From Mycobacterium paraffinicum (GTDB lineage Bacteria > Actinomycetota > Actinomycetes > Mycobacteriales > Mycobacteriaceae), in contig NZ_MPNT01000029.1 of assembly GCF_001907675.1 (NCBI RefSeq), forward strand, positions 1 to 64,000: a stretch of 64,000 nt of DNA. Direction: 5' to 3'. Each line of letters begins with the position of its first letter. The first letter of the stretch is position 1. The position numbers were made by a program, and so were the translations under genes. The notes beneath the pieces are model-generated. The model made no database searches. It was not told where the DNA came from and saw nothing but the letters and a program-made list of their open reading frames with translations. Of the stretch, positions 8,314 to 17,300 are shown in pieces.

Positions 8314-9408
8314 ATGGCCGAGGTCGACTTCTCGTTGTTGGACGTTCCGCGGTCGGAACCGCCCGAGGGTCCGGAGGCCTACCTGCGCGCGGCGATCGCG
8401 TGGCATTTCGGGGAGGACACCGGGTCCGCGTTCTGGTTGCGGACCGCTGCGACGCTGGACTTCAACCCGACGACCGACGTCAAGACGTTCGCCGATCTGC
8501 GACTGTTTCCCAACCTCGTCAACGAATTGCGCAACGTGCCGGTCGAGGACCTCATTCCGCGCGGCTACGGGCAGCCGCCGCCGGTGCCCCAGATCTTCGA
8601 ATCCGGCGGCACCACCGGCGCGCCGAAAAGGACTGTGCAGCTGCCGGATTGGGTCGCACAGGTGGTGCGGTGGCAGACCGAGGACTTCGCCGCCGGCGGG
8701 TTCCGCCGCGGCCAGGGCTTCCTGTGCCTGATGCCGAGCGGGCCCCACGGGGTGGGGTATTTCTCGCGGCTGGTCGCCGAGCGGCTCGGCGCGGTCTTCC
8801 ACGGCATCGACATCGACCCGCGCTGGGTCAAGAAGATTGCCGCGCGCGGCTCGGCCACCGACGTGGCCGCCTACGTCGACCACGTCGTCGAGCAGGCCGT
8901 GTTCGTGCTGCGGACACAGAATGTCGCGAACCTGCACACCACTCCGCCGTTGCTCGAGGCCATGGCCCGCGACGACCGGGTGGTCGACCTGCTGAACGAC
9001 AAGGTCCGCTACCTGTTGCTCAGCGGCGCGCACGTGGACCCCGACACCCTCGACGTGCTCCGCGACATCTTCCCGGCGACCACGATCACGATGGCCTTCG
9101 GCAGCACCATGGTGCTCTCGCAAGCGGTCACCCGAACCACCGACGGCGACGCGTTCGTATTCGACCCGCGGACACCGTATGTGGTGTTCTGGGTGGTCGA
9201 CCCCGACACCGGAGAGCGGGTGCCCTACGGGCAGACCGGCCAGGTGGTGATGAACCACGTCAGCAAGGGCATGTTCATCCCGAACAACCTCGAGCGTGAC
9301 TTGGCGGTCAGGATGCCCGGGCCGGCGGCCGAGCTCAGCGACTCGATCAGCGCGGTGCGGCCGGTTTCCACCTTCGAGGGCGAGGCCGTCATCGAAGGGG
9401 TGTACTGA
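8314..9408 (+). CDS. Short ANL-family adenylating enzyme, EhpF-like
   Basis: 364-residue member of the acyl/aryl-adenylate superfamily. The nucleotide loop ESGGTTGAPKRT is clear near residue 100, and AFGSTMVLSQ probably holds the adenine-binding region. The protein is about 150 residues shorter than a normal ligase and lacks the C-terminal lid domain with its catalytic Lys. That shape matches EhpF of griseoluteic acid biosynthesis, which was described as an atypical ANL enzyme. The next gene, two bases downstream, is an aldehyde-dehydrogenase-fold protein, so the pair probably activates a carboxylic acid as adenylate and reduces it to an aldehyde. Confidence 0.75.
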   Translation: MAEVDFSLLDVPRSEPPEGPEAYLRAAIAWHFGEDTGSAFWLRTAATLDFNPTTDVKTFADLRLFPNLVNELRNVPVEDLIPRGYGQPPPVPQIFESGGTTGAPKRTVQLPDWVAQVVRWQTEDFAAGGFRRGQGFLCLMPSGPHGVGYFSRLVAERLGAVFHGIDIDPRWVKKIAARGSATDVAAYVDHVVEQAVFVLRTQNVANLHTTPPLLEAMARDDRVVDLLNDKVRYLLLSGAHVDPDTLDVLRDIFPATTITMAFGSTMVLSQAVTRTTDGDAFVFDPRTPYVVFWVVDPDTGERVPYGQTGQVVMNHVSKGMFIPNNLERDLAVRMPGPAAELSDSISAVRPVSTFEGEAVIEGVY

Positions 9409-9410
9409 GC

Positions 9411-10814
9411 ATGCCGGCCCAACGGAGCGGCGTCGCAGCCGATCTGCTGCCGATCGATGCGCTCGGCGCCGACGGTGAGTATCGCACCCGCCGCCGCGAG
9501 GTCATCACCACCACGGCCGGTGCCGCGGTCGCGGAGCTGAGTGTCGTGCCGCCGCTGTATGTCTCGCGCACCCTGGCCGCCCAGCGCAACGTGACCCCGC
9601 TCCCGGTCGGGCGGCGCGCCGCGGCGCTGTCGGCCGCCGCCGACGTCTTCGCGGGCGGTGTGATCGCCGGCCTGGACTTCGAGGCGTATGTCGGCCTGGC
9701 GAGCCGGATTTCGGGGCTGCCCATCGCCGTTACCCGCGCCGGGGCGCGTGGCGTGGCCGACGCCGTCGGCGGCGCGTTCGACGCGGTCCGCCCCGCCCGG
9801 CCGGTGGGCGCGGCACTCGATTGGCGTGAGGAAAGCCCCCGCCGCGGTGGGGCGGTCTGGGCGCGGCGCGGCGAGGTGTTCGCCGTGCACGCCGCCGGCA
9901 ACGGTCCCGGCGTGCACGGCCTGTGGCCGCAAGCGCTGGCGCTCGGCTATCGCGTCGCGGTGCGCCCGTCGCGCCGCGAGCCGCTGACCGCGCACCGGCT
10001 GGTGCACGCCTTGCGGCAGGCCGGCTTTCGCCCGGAGGACGCCGTCTATCTCCCCACCGACCACGCCTGTGCCGACGAGATCATCTCCTCGGCCGACCTC
10101 GCGATGGTGTACGGCGGCCAGCAGGTGGTCGACAAGTACGCCACCGACCCGGCGGTGATCGTGAACGGGCCGGGCCGCGCCAAGATCCTCATCACGGCGG
10201 ACCGGGATTGGCGCGACCACATCGACGTCATCGTCGACTCGATCGCCAACCTCGGCGGCATGGCCTGCGTCAACACCACCGCCGTGCTGTACGAGGGTGA
10301 TCCCGCCCCGCTGGCCGCGGCGATCGCCCGGCGGCTGGCGGACATCGAGCCGCTCCCCATCGACGACGAGCGGGCGATCCTGCCCACCCGGCCCCTCGAC
10401 CAAGCCCGGGCCCTGGCGGGTTACCTGGCAACGAAGGCCGGCGGATCGACGCCGCTGCTCGGCGCCGATCAGGTGGTCGCCGACCTCGGCGACGGCCACG
10501 CCGCGCTGCGGCCGGCCGTGCACCTATTGGCCGAGCCCACCGCGGACACGCTCAACGTCGAGCTGCCCTTCCCGTGTGCCTGGGTGTCACCGTGGTCGCC
10601 CGCCGCGGGCCTGGAGCCGTTGCGGCGATCGTTGGTTGTCACCGCGATCACCGGCGACGGGCAGCTGATCGACCGGCTGCTCGCCGAACCGACGATCGGC
10701 AACGTGTATTGCGGCCCGCACCCGACGTGGTACACCGCGCCCGGCATCCCGCACGACGGCTTCCTGGCGGACGCCCTGATGCGCAACAAGGGGTTCATCA
10801 GGGACAGTCGCTGA
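9411..10814 (+). CDS. Aldehyde-dehydrogenase-fold acyl reductase, EhpG-like
   Basis: 467-residue member of the aldehyde dehydrogenase superfamily. The catalytic Cys is in NLGGMACVNTTAV, near residue 285, and the Rossmann region shows AVHAAGNGPGVHGL, which resembles the cofactor region of acyl-CoA reductases such as LuxC rather than typical ALDHs. It follows the adenylating gene by two bases and so is made with it. Expected role: NAD(P)H reduction of an activated acyl group to an aldehyde, or the reverse. ATG start; no other partner follows, since the next gene is convergent. Confidence 0.75.
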   Translation: MPAQRSGVAADLLPIDALGADGEYRTRRREVITTTAGAAVAELSVVPPLYVSRTLAAQRNVTPLPVGRRAAALSAAADVFAGGVIAGLDFEAYVGLASRISGLPIAVTRAGARGVADAVGGAFDAVRPARPVGAALDWREESPRRGGAVWARRGEVFAVHAAGNGPGVHGLWPQALALGYRVAVRPSRREPLTAHRLVHALRQAGFRPEDAVYLPTDHACADEIISSADLAMVYGGQQVVDKYATDPAVIVNGPGRAKILITADRDWRDHIDVIVDSIANLGGMACVNTTAVLYEGDPAPLAAAIARRLADIEPLPIDDERAILPTRPLDQARALAGYLATKAGGSTPLLGADQVVADLGDGHAALRPAVHLLAEPTADTLNVELPFPCAWVSPWSPAAGLEPLRRSLVVTAITGDGQLIDRLLAEPTIGNVYCGPHPTWYTAPGIPHDGFLADALMRNKGFIRDSR

Positions 10815-10844
10815 CGCGACATTGCCGCCGCCGCGGCTCAGCGC

Positions 10845-11585
10845 TCAGCTGCCGAAGCCACCCCTACTGCTCGCCACCGTCGAGGCGCCACTGGTGCCCG
10901 CGTCGAGGTGGCTGGAGGCGAAGGCGACGCCTTTGTCGATCATGGCGCCGTCGTCGGCGTAGGTGTTGTGGGCGGCGAAGTTCATGCCGTCGGAGCAGAC
11001 CGGGTCTTCGGTGGCGCAGACCTTGATGGTCTTGTCGGCGAAGGTGGGGCCGATGACGACGGGGGGTTCGCCGAGGAAGTTCATGGCGCGCACGTTGGGC
11101 ATGCCGAAGAGCACGACCGAGGAGACGTGGTTGGCCACCGAGGGGTCGAGGGGCTTGGGCACGGTGTTGGGGTCGATGCCGTCGGGCACTGAGGGGGAGG
11201 TGACGAAGCCCATGACGGCCGCGCCCTGGGAGTAGCCGCCGAGCACCATTTTGGTGTTGGGGCAGTCGTGGGCCATCGAAACGATGTGGGCGCCTGCGTC
11301 TCTGACGCCGTCGATGCCGGTGGCCCATTGGTCGCTGGCGGGGTAGTTCACCGGGTAGACGTCGAAGGACTTGGCGCCGACGCGTGAGTGTAGGGCGTCG
11401 ACGAAGGCTTGGCCGGTGGGGCCGACGCCGGGGGCTTCACCGGTGCCGCGGGCGAACACCACCTGCACGTCCGGACATTGGGCGGCGGCGGTGGGGAGGA
11501 GGGAGCCGGTGAGGGCCGACGCGCCGATGCCGGACGCGGCCACTACTGCTGGACCGAGAAAACGAGCTATTTGACGTGCGATCAT
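10845..11585 (-). CDS. Secreted cutinase-family serine esterase
   Basis: 246-residue cutinase-like protein (Culp family). A signal peptide occupies residues 1-35 with cleavage expected after AAA before QCPDV. The triad is visible: Ser119 in GYSQG, Asp194 in EDPVCSDG and His206 in AAHNTYA. Four Cys (CPDV, DCPN, VCAT, PVC) give the two conserved disulfides. Mycobacterial members hydrolyse lipid esters, and some act as phospholipases; true cutin is not the substrate. The ATG is well placed, and the gene is divergent from the SDR at 11823. Confidence 0.93.
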   Translation of the reverse strand: MIARQIARFLGPAVVAASGIGASALTGSLLPTAAAQCPDVQVVFARGTGEAPGVGPTGQAFVDALHSRVGAKSFDVYPVNYPASDQWATGIDGVRDAGAHIVSMAHDCPNTKMVLGGYSQGAAVMGFVTSPSVPDGIDPNTVPKPLDPSVANHVSSVVLFGMPNVRAMNFLGEPPVVIGPTFADKTIKVCATEDPVCSDGMNFAAHNTYADDGAMIDKGVAFASSHLDAGTSGASTVASSRGGFGS

Positions 11586-11822
11586 GCCGCAATTGTGCCC
11601 AGAGAAGCGTCCGCCTAAACAGCGCGGACCCGGGAAATTACTGGGAATTCACACAACACCGTCCACATGGGGAAACGGGGCCGAGATGGCTTGCGCGCGA
11701 CGGGCATCCGGGGGTGGGCGCCCACCGCTCCGGCGCCCGCGCCGACGGGCGGCACAACGGCGGGGCGCAGCGCGGGGGCGGACCGTGATGTGGTCTGCTA
11801 GCTATGACGAGTCGAGTGCACG

Positions 11823-12767
11823 GTGAAGCCACCCGCCGATCCTCGACATCCGGCTCGAGTGGATGCAGCGGCGATGTTGAACGTGATAGTGCAGGGCCTC
11901 AACAAGGTCACGGACCACGTGGCCAATCCGGCGCGGGTGTCGGATCCCGACAGATTGCGCCGCGCCGTCACCGGTAAGACCGCTCTGGTTACGGGCGCCT
12001 CCTACGGGATTGGGGAGGCGACGGCGCGCCGGCTGGCCGCCGGGGGAGCCACCGTGCTGGCGGTCGCCCGATCCGAGGAACGTCTGGGCGACCTGGCGGC
12101 GTCGGTCAACGCCGCGGGCGGCCGCGCGATCGCGTACCCGACCGACCTCACCGACGAGGCCGCCGTCAGGGCGCTCACCAAGGAGATCACCGAGGAACAC
12201 GGCGCGCTGGACATCGTGGTCAGCAACGCCGGAAAGTCGTTGCGCCGCTCGCTGCATCACCAGTACGACCGCCCGCACGACTTTCAGCGCACCATCGACA
12301 TCAACTATCTCGGGCCGATCCGCCTGCTGCTGGGGCTGCTGCCGGCCATGCGCGAACGCGGCCGCGGGCACATCGTGAACGTGTCCAGCGTCGGTGTGCG
12401 CGTGGTGCCGGGGCCGCAGTGGGGTGCCTACCAGGCGTCGAAGGGCGCCTTCGACCGCTGGCTGCGCAGCGTCGCTCCGGAGCTGCACGCCGACGGCGTG
12501 CACGTCACGTCGGTCTACTTCGCGCTGGTGCGCACCCGGATGATCGAACCCACGCCCGTCCTGGGCCGGCTCCCGGGCATGACGGCCGACCAAGCGGCCG
12601 ACGCGATCGCCAAAGCGGTGATCGAGCGGCCGCGGAGCAACGAACCGCCCTGGGTGTTGCCTGCCGAGATGGCTTCGGTGCTGCTGGCCGGCCCGGCCGA
12701 ACGCGCCGCCAGGCTGTGGTACCGGCGGTTCTTTTCCGATTCCGGCGCGGGGCGGGACCGGCGATGA
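11823..12767 (+). CDS. SDR-family oxidoreductase
   Basis: 314-residue classical SDR with an N-terminal extension of about 55 residues before the cofactor loop TGASYGIGE. NAG is present, as are Ser in NVSSVG and the Tyr-Lys pair in YQASK. The C-terminal extension WVLPAEMASVLLAGPAERAA is typical of mycobacterial SDRs that act with fatty-acyl enzymes. An alternative start is the ATG at 11874 (MLNVIVQGL). The stop overlaps the next gene's ATG in an ATGA, so it is co-translated with the acyl-CoA synthetase, and the pair probably modifies one fatty or keto acid. Confidence 0.88.
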   Translation: MKPPADPRHPARVDAAAMLNVIVQGLNKVTDHVANPARVSDPDRLRRAVTGKTALVTGASYGIGEATARRLAAGGATVLAVARSEERLGDLAASVNAAGGRAIAYPTDLTDEAAVRALTKEITEEHGALDIVVSNAGKSLRRSLHHQYDRPHDFQRTIDINYLGPIRLLLGLLPAMRERGRGHIVNVSSVGVRVVPGPQWGAYQASKGAFDRWLRSVAPELHADGVHVTSVYFALVRTRMIEPTPVLGRLPGMTADQAADAIAKAVIERPRSNEPPWVLPAEMASVLLAGPAERAARLWYRRFFSDSGAGRDRR

Positions 12768-14329
12768 GCAACGAGGGTGTGGTCGGCACCGCGGTGCGGG
12801 CGTTGTTGCGGTCGCGGCTGCTGGCGCCGCCGTCGCCGCTGGCAACCCTGCGGGTGCTCCGCGAGGCGCGCCGGGGCGGCACCAACCCGTACACGCTGCT
12901 GGCGGTGACGGCGACCCGCTGGCCCAACCGGGCGGCGATCGTCGACGACGACGGTGCTTGGGATTACCGCGAGCTGCGGTCGGCGACCGACTCGGTGGCG
13001 CGCCGGTTGTCCCGCGACGGTGTCGGACCCGGCGCCGCCGTGGGCGTTATGTGCCGCAACGGGCGGGGTTTCATCGTCGGCGTCTTCGCCGCCGCTCTGG
13101 TGGGCGCCGACGTGGTCCTGGTCAATACGGAGTTTCGCAGCGACGCCCTGGCGTCCGCGGTGAGCGCCCACCGGATCACGGCGATGATCGCCGACGACGA
13201 GTTCGGCGATCGGGTTCGGGCCGCCGACGAATCAGTCACCCTGATCGACCCGGCGACGGCCACGACGGCGGAGGGCGACGCGCGGCCCGACGTGGCCGCA
13301 CCGGGCCGGATCATCCTGCTCACGTCCGGCACCACGGGCACGCCCAAGGGGGTTCCCCGCTCGCCTCAGCTGCGGTCGGCGGTGGGCGTGTGGGTGACCA
13401 TCCTCGACCGGACCGGCCTGCGCACCGGGTCGCGAATCTCGGTGGCAATGCCCATGTTTCACGGGCTGGGGCTGGGGATGCTGATGCTCACCGTGGCCCT
13501 CGGCGGCACCGGCCTCACCCATCGCCATTTCGACGCCGAGGCCGCGCTCGCGCAGGCGTCGCTGCATCGCGCCGACGCGTTCACCGCGGTGCCGGTGGTG
13601 CTCGCGCGCATCCTCGCCCTGCCGGACCGGGTGCGGGCGCGCAACCCGGTGCCGTACCTGCGGGTCGTGATGTCGAGCGGCGACCGGCTCGACCCCACCC
13701 TCGGGCAGCGGTTCATGGACGCCTACGGCGACATTCTCTACAACGGTTACGGTTCCACCGAGGTCGGCATCGGCGCCCTGGCGACACCGGCGGAGCTGCG
13801 CGAAGCGCCGGAGACCGTGGGGCGACCGGTCGCCGGCTGCCCGGTGCGCATCCTCGACAAGAACGGCAGGCCTGTTGGGCCCCGCGTCACCGGGCGCATC
13901 TTCGTCGGCGGCGAGCTGGCGAGCGAGGGCTACACCGGCGGCGGGGCCAAGACGGTGATCGACGGCATGACCAGCACCGGCGACATGGGCTACCTCGACA
14001 ACGAAGGTCGGCTCTACATCGTCGGACGCGAGGACGACATGATCATCTCGGGCGGCGAGAACGTCTACCCGCGCGCGGTCGAGAACGCGCTCGCCCAGCA
14101 CCCCGCCATCGCCGACAACGCGGTCATCGGCGTTCCCGACGACAAGTTCGGCCACCGACTGGCCGCGTTCGTGGTGCTGCAGCCGGGCAGTGACACCGAT
14201 GAGGCGGCATTGCGGGAGTACCTCAAGGGCAAAGTCTCCCGATTCGAACAGCCCCGCGACATCAACCTCGTCGCGAGCATTCCGCGCAATCCGGCGGGCA
14301 AGGTCGTGCGCAAGGAGCTGTCCGGCTAG
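12764..14329 (+). CDS. FadD-type acyl-CoA / acyl-AMP synthetase
   Basis: 521-residue AMP-forming ligase. The P-loop is LLTSGTTGTPKGVPRS, the adenine motif YNGYGSTEVG, the hinge STGDMGYLDNEGRLYIVGRED, and the catalytic C-terminal Lys NPAGKVVRKEL. Members activate fatty acids with ATP and pass them to CoA or a carrier protein. The true start is the ATG that overlaps the SDR stop; the open frame runs further upstream but only as a shadow of the SDR gene. A pairing of FadD with an SDR resembles fadD12/Rv1428c of M. tuberculosis, but identity was not tested. Confidence 0.92.
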   Translation: MSNEGVVGTAVRALLRSRLLAPPSPLATLRVLREARRGGTNPYTLLAVTATRWPNRAAIVDDDGAWDYRELRSATDSVARRLSRDGVGPGAAVGVMCRNGRGFIVGVFAAALVGADVVLVNTEFRSDALASAVSAHRITAMIADDEFGDRVRAADESVTLIDPATATTAEGDARPDVAAPGRIILLTSGTTGTPKGVPRSPQLRSAVGVWVTILDRTGLRTGSRISVAMPMFHGLGLGMLMLTVALGGTGLTHRHFDAEAALAQASLHRADAFTAVPVVLARILALPDRVRARNPVPYLRVVMSSGDRLDPTLGQRFMDAYGDILYNGYGSTEVGIGALATPAELREAPETVGRPVAGCPVRILDKNGRPVGPRVTGRIFVGGELASEGYTGGGAKTVIDGMTSTGDMGYLDNEGRLYIVGREDDMIISGGENVYPRAVENALAQHPAIADNAVIGVPDDKFGHRLAAFVVLQPGSDTDEAALREYLKGKVSRFEQPRDINLVASIPRNPAGKVVRKELSG

Positions 14330-14341
14330 CGGCAGAAAGCC

Positions 14342-17300
14342 TCAGTCCTGCTTCGGTTCCAGCGCGGCCACCCGCTGCGCCAGCCAGTTGGGCGCCAGCA
14401 CCGAGACGACGGTGGCGCCCGCGGTGGCGCTGATGACGCCGGTCCACGCGACCGGGCCCAACGGTGTGCAGCCGAAGAAGTGGCTGACGCCGGGGGTTTG
14501 GACGATGGCGACCAGGACGCCGGCGCTGCCCAGCGCCGTGCCCAGCACCAGAGGGCTGTGGCGCCTCGTCAGCAGGGTCTGCGCGAGCTGCGTCGTCACC
14601 AGCGCGGTGAGCCCCATGGTCGAGGTGCGACGCTCGGTGCCCGGCGTCCAGCGGCCGATAGCCCAGGCCGCCGTCGCACCCGCGGCCGTGACGGCGCCCC
14701 GGGTGACGATCTGCCGCATCAGCGGCGCGTCGAGGGAGGGCGAGGGCCCGGAAAGCGTCGCCAGCTGGAACGCGCGGTGCAGCTCCTCGGCGTCACGGTC
14801 GACGCCGTCCTCGGCCTCTTCGGGCTCGGGGTACTGCGGGGTGACGGCGACCGCGAGCGCGGGGAACATGTCGGTGAGCAGGTTCACCAGCAGCAGCTGC
14901 CGGGTGCCCACCGGCGCCCGGCCGGTGCCCAGGGCGGTCCCGATGAGGGTGAACAGCACCTCGCCCACGTTGCCGCCGACCAGGATGCTCACCGCGTCGC
15001 GCACCCCGCCCCACATCCCGCGGCCCTCGACCAGCGCGTCGAGCAGCACGCCCAGATCGTTGTCGGTCAACACGATGTCCGCGGCGCCGCGGGCGGCGGA
15101 CGAACCGCGACCGCTCACGCCGATGCCCACGTCGGCAATCCGGATGGCGGCCGCGTCGTTGGCCCCGTCGCCGACCATGGCGACCGCCTGCCCGCAGTCC
15201 TGCAATGCCGCGACGATCTGCACCTTCTGCTCCGGGCTGACGCGGGCGAAGACCTGCACGTCGGCGGCGACCTTGGCGCGGTCCTCCTCGCCGAAGGCGG
15301 CCAGCTCCGCGCCGGTGATCTCGCGCGCGTCCGCAGGCAACCCGAGTTGCCGGGCGATCGCCCGGGCGGTCACCGGATGGTCGCCGGTGATCAGCACCAC
15401 CCGCCGGCCGGCCTGCACCAGCGCCTCGATCAGGGGCCGCGCCGACGCGCGAGCGGTGTCGGCCAGCCCGACGTAGCCGATCAGCTCGAGGTCGTGCGCC
15501 GCGGCGTCCACGGCGTCGACGTCGGTGTCCTCCTCGCCGGTCCCGTGCTCCCACCGGCGCTGCGCCACCGCCAGCACCCGCAGCCCCTGCTCGGCCAGGC
15601 GCAACACCAACCACTCCGCATGGTCGCGGCCGCCGTCAGGATCGGCGAAGCGGCAGCGCGGCAGGACTTCCTCCGGCGCGCCTTTGAGCATCAGCATCGG
15701 GCCGCCGTTCCCGCCGGTCACGCCGATCGCGGCCGAATACCCGCGGCTCGATTCGAACGGCACCTCCGCAAGCACGGTCCAATCCGAGGCCCATTGCGCG
15801 TCGACGGAATTCGCGGCCGTCAGGATCGCCTCGTCGGTGGCGTGCGCGTGGCCGCCCCCATTGTGCGGCTGGGTGCTGCTGCGCGCGGCGGCCCGCAGCA
15901 CCGCCGCGGACGTCGGGGCGGTGACCTCGGGGAACGCGCCGTCCGCGCTGGCGTCGTGCGGGACGCCGTGCACGACGCGCAAGCGGTTCTCGGTAAGCGT
16001 GCCGGTCTTGTCGAAGCACACCGTTTCGACCCGGCCCAGGGCTTCGACCGCCCGCGGCGTGCGGACGAGGACGCCATGCCGCGACAACCGCTGGGCGGCG
16101 GCCAGCTGGGCCAGGGTGGCCACCAACGGCAGGCCCTCGGGGACGGCGGCCACGGCGATGGCCACCCCGTCGGCGACGGCCTGGCGCAGGGATCCCTGGT
16201 GCAGCAGGGCCAACGCGGTCACCGCCGCGCCGCCGGCCAGGGTCAGCGGCAGGACCTTGCTGGTCAACTCCCGCAACCGGGCCTGCACCCCGGCCGCCGA
16301 CTCGACGTCGGCGATGGCCGAGATCGCGCGCTGGGCGGCGGTGCCCGCGCCGGTCGCCACCACGATCGCCCGGGCGTGCCCGGCGACGATGGTGCTGCCC
16401 TCGAACAGCATGCTGGCGCGGTCGGAGTCGGCGACGGCGACCGGTTCGACCTGCTTGTCCACCGGCAGCGACTCGCCGGTCAGGAAGGACTCGTCGACTT
16501 CGAGGTCCTCGGCCACCAGCAGGCGGGCGTCCGCCGGCACGACCTCCGGGGCGGCCAGGTCGATGATGTCGCCGGGCCGCAGCGACTTCGCGCTCACTGA
16601 CACCGTCCGCTCGACGGTGCGCGCAGCCTCCAGGCGGCGGTGCGCGGTGGCGACCGCGGGCAGCACCACGCGCCGGGCGTACTGGTCCTGCTCGGCGAAC
16701 AGCTCGGCGACCGCGGCCTCGGCCCGCAACCGCTGCACGCCACCGGCGACCGCGTTCGCCGTCATCACACCCGCTACCAGCAGCGCGTCGACGCTGCTGC
16801 CGACGATCGCCGAGGCCGCCGCACCGACGGCCAGGATGGGCGTCAGCGGATCGGCCAGCTCGGCGCGCGTCGCGGCGAGCAGCCGCCCCACCCGGCTCGC
16901 CGGGCCGCGCAGCGGCGCGACTACCGGGTTGTAGGACAGGTCGTCGAGGAGCTGCCGCCAGGGCGCGACGCCCGGCTCGACGGCCAGGGGGCGGGTGCGG
17001 CTGGCCAACCGGGAGTAGACGATCTCCGGGTCCAGGGCATGCCAGGCGGTCAGCGGTTGGGGTGTCGGGTCTGCTAGCCGAAGCACCCGCGAGGCCGCGA
17101 AGCTGCCCTGCATCAGCGCGGCCGCCGCGGCGGCGTTCACCGGATTGAGCCAGCGTTGCACGGCGAACGGGCTCAGGGTGCGTGGGTCGCCGGTGACGAG
17201 CAACAGCCCCGCCAGGGTGCTGCCGCCCTTGGCCAGGCGCACCGCCGATTCCGTGGCCTCCCGGGCCACCGGCAGCGCCGACAGGATGCGCACCGCGGCG

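Noticed and set aside
11823..14329. Reading the FadD gene from 12419
   Set aside because: The sequence from 12419 to 12763 in that frame is Arg-rich and overlaps the SDR catalytic region; the ATG at 12764 has the usual ATGA overlap.
14480..16600. 706-codon open frame on the plus strand opposite ctpI
   Set aside because: Its product is Arg/Gly/Asp/His-rich without any domain. It is the shadow of a GC-rich gene with full P-type ATPase motifs.
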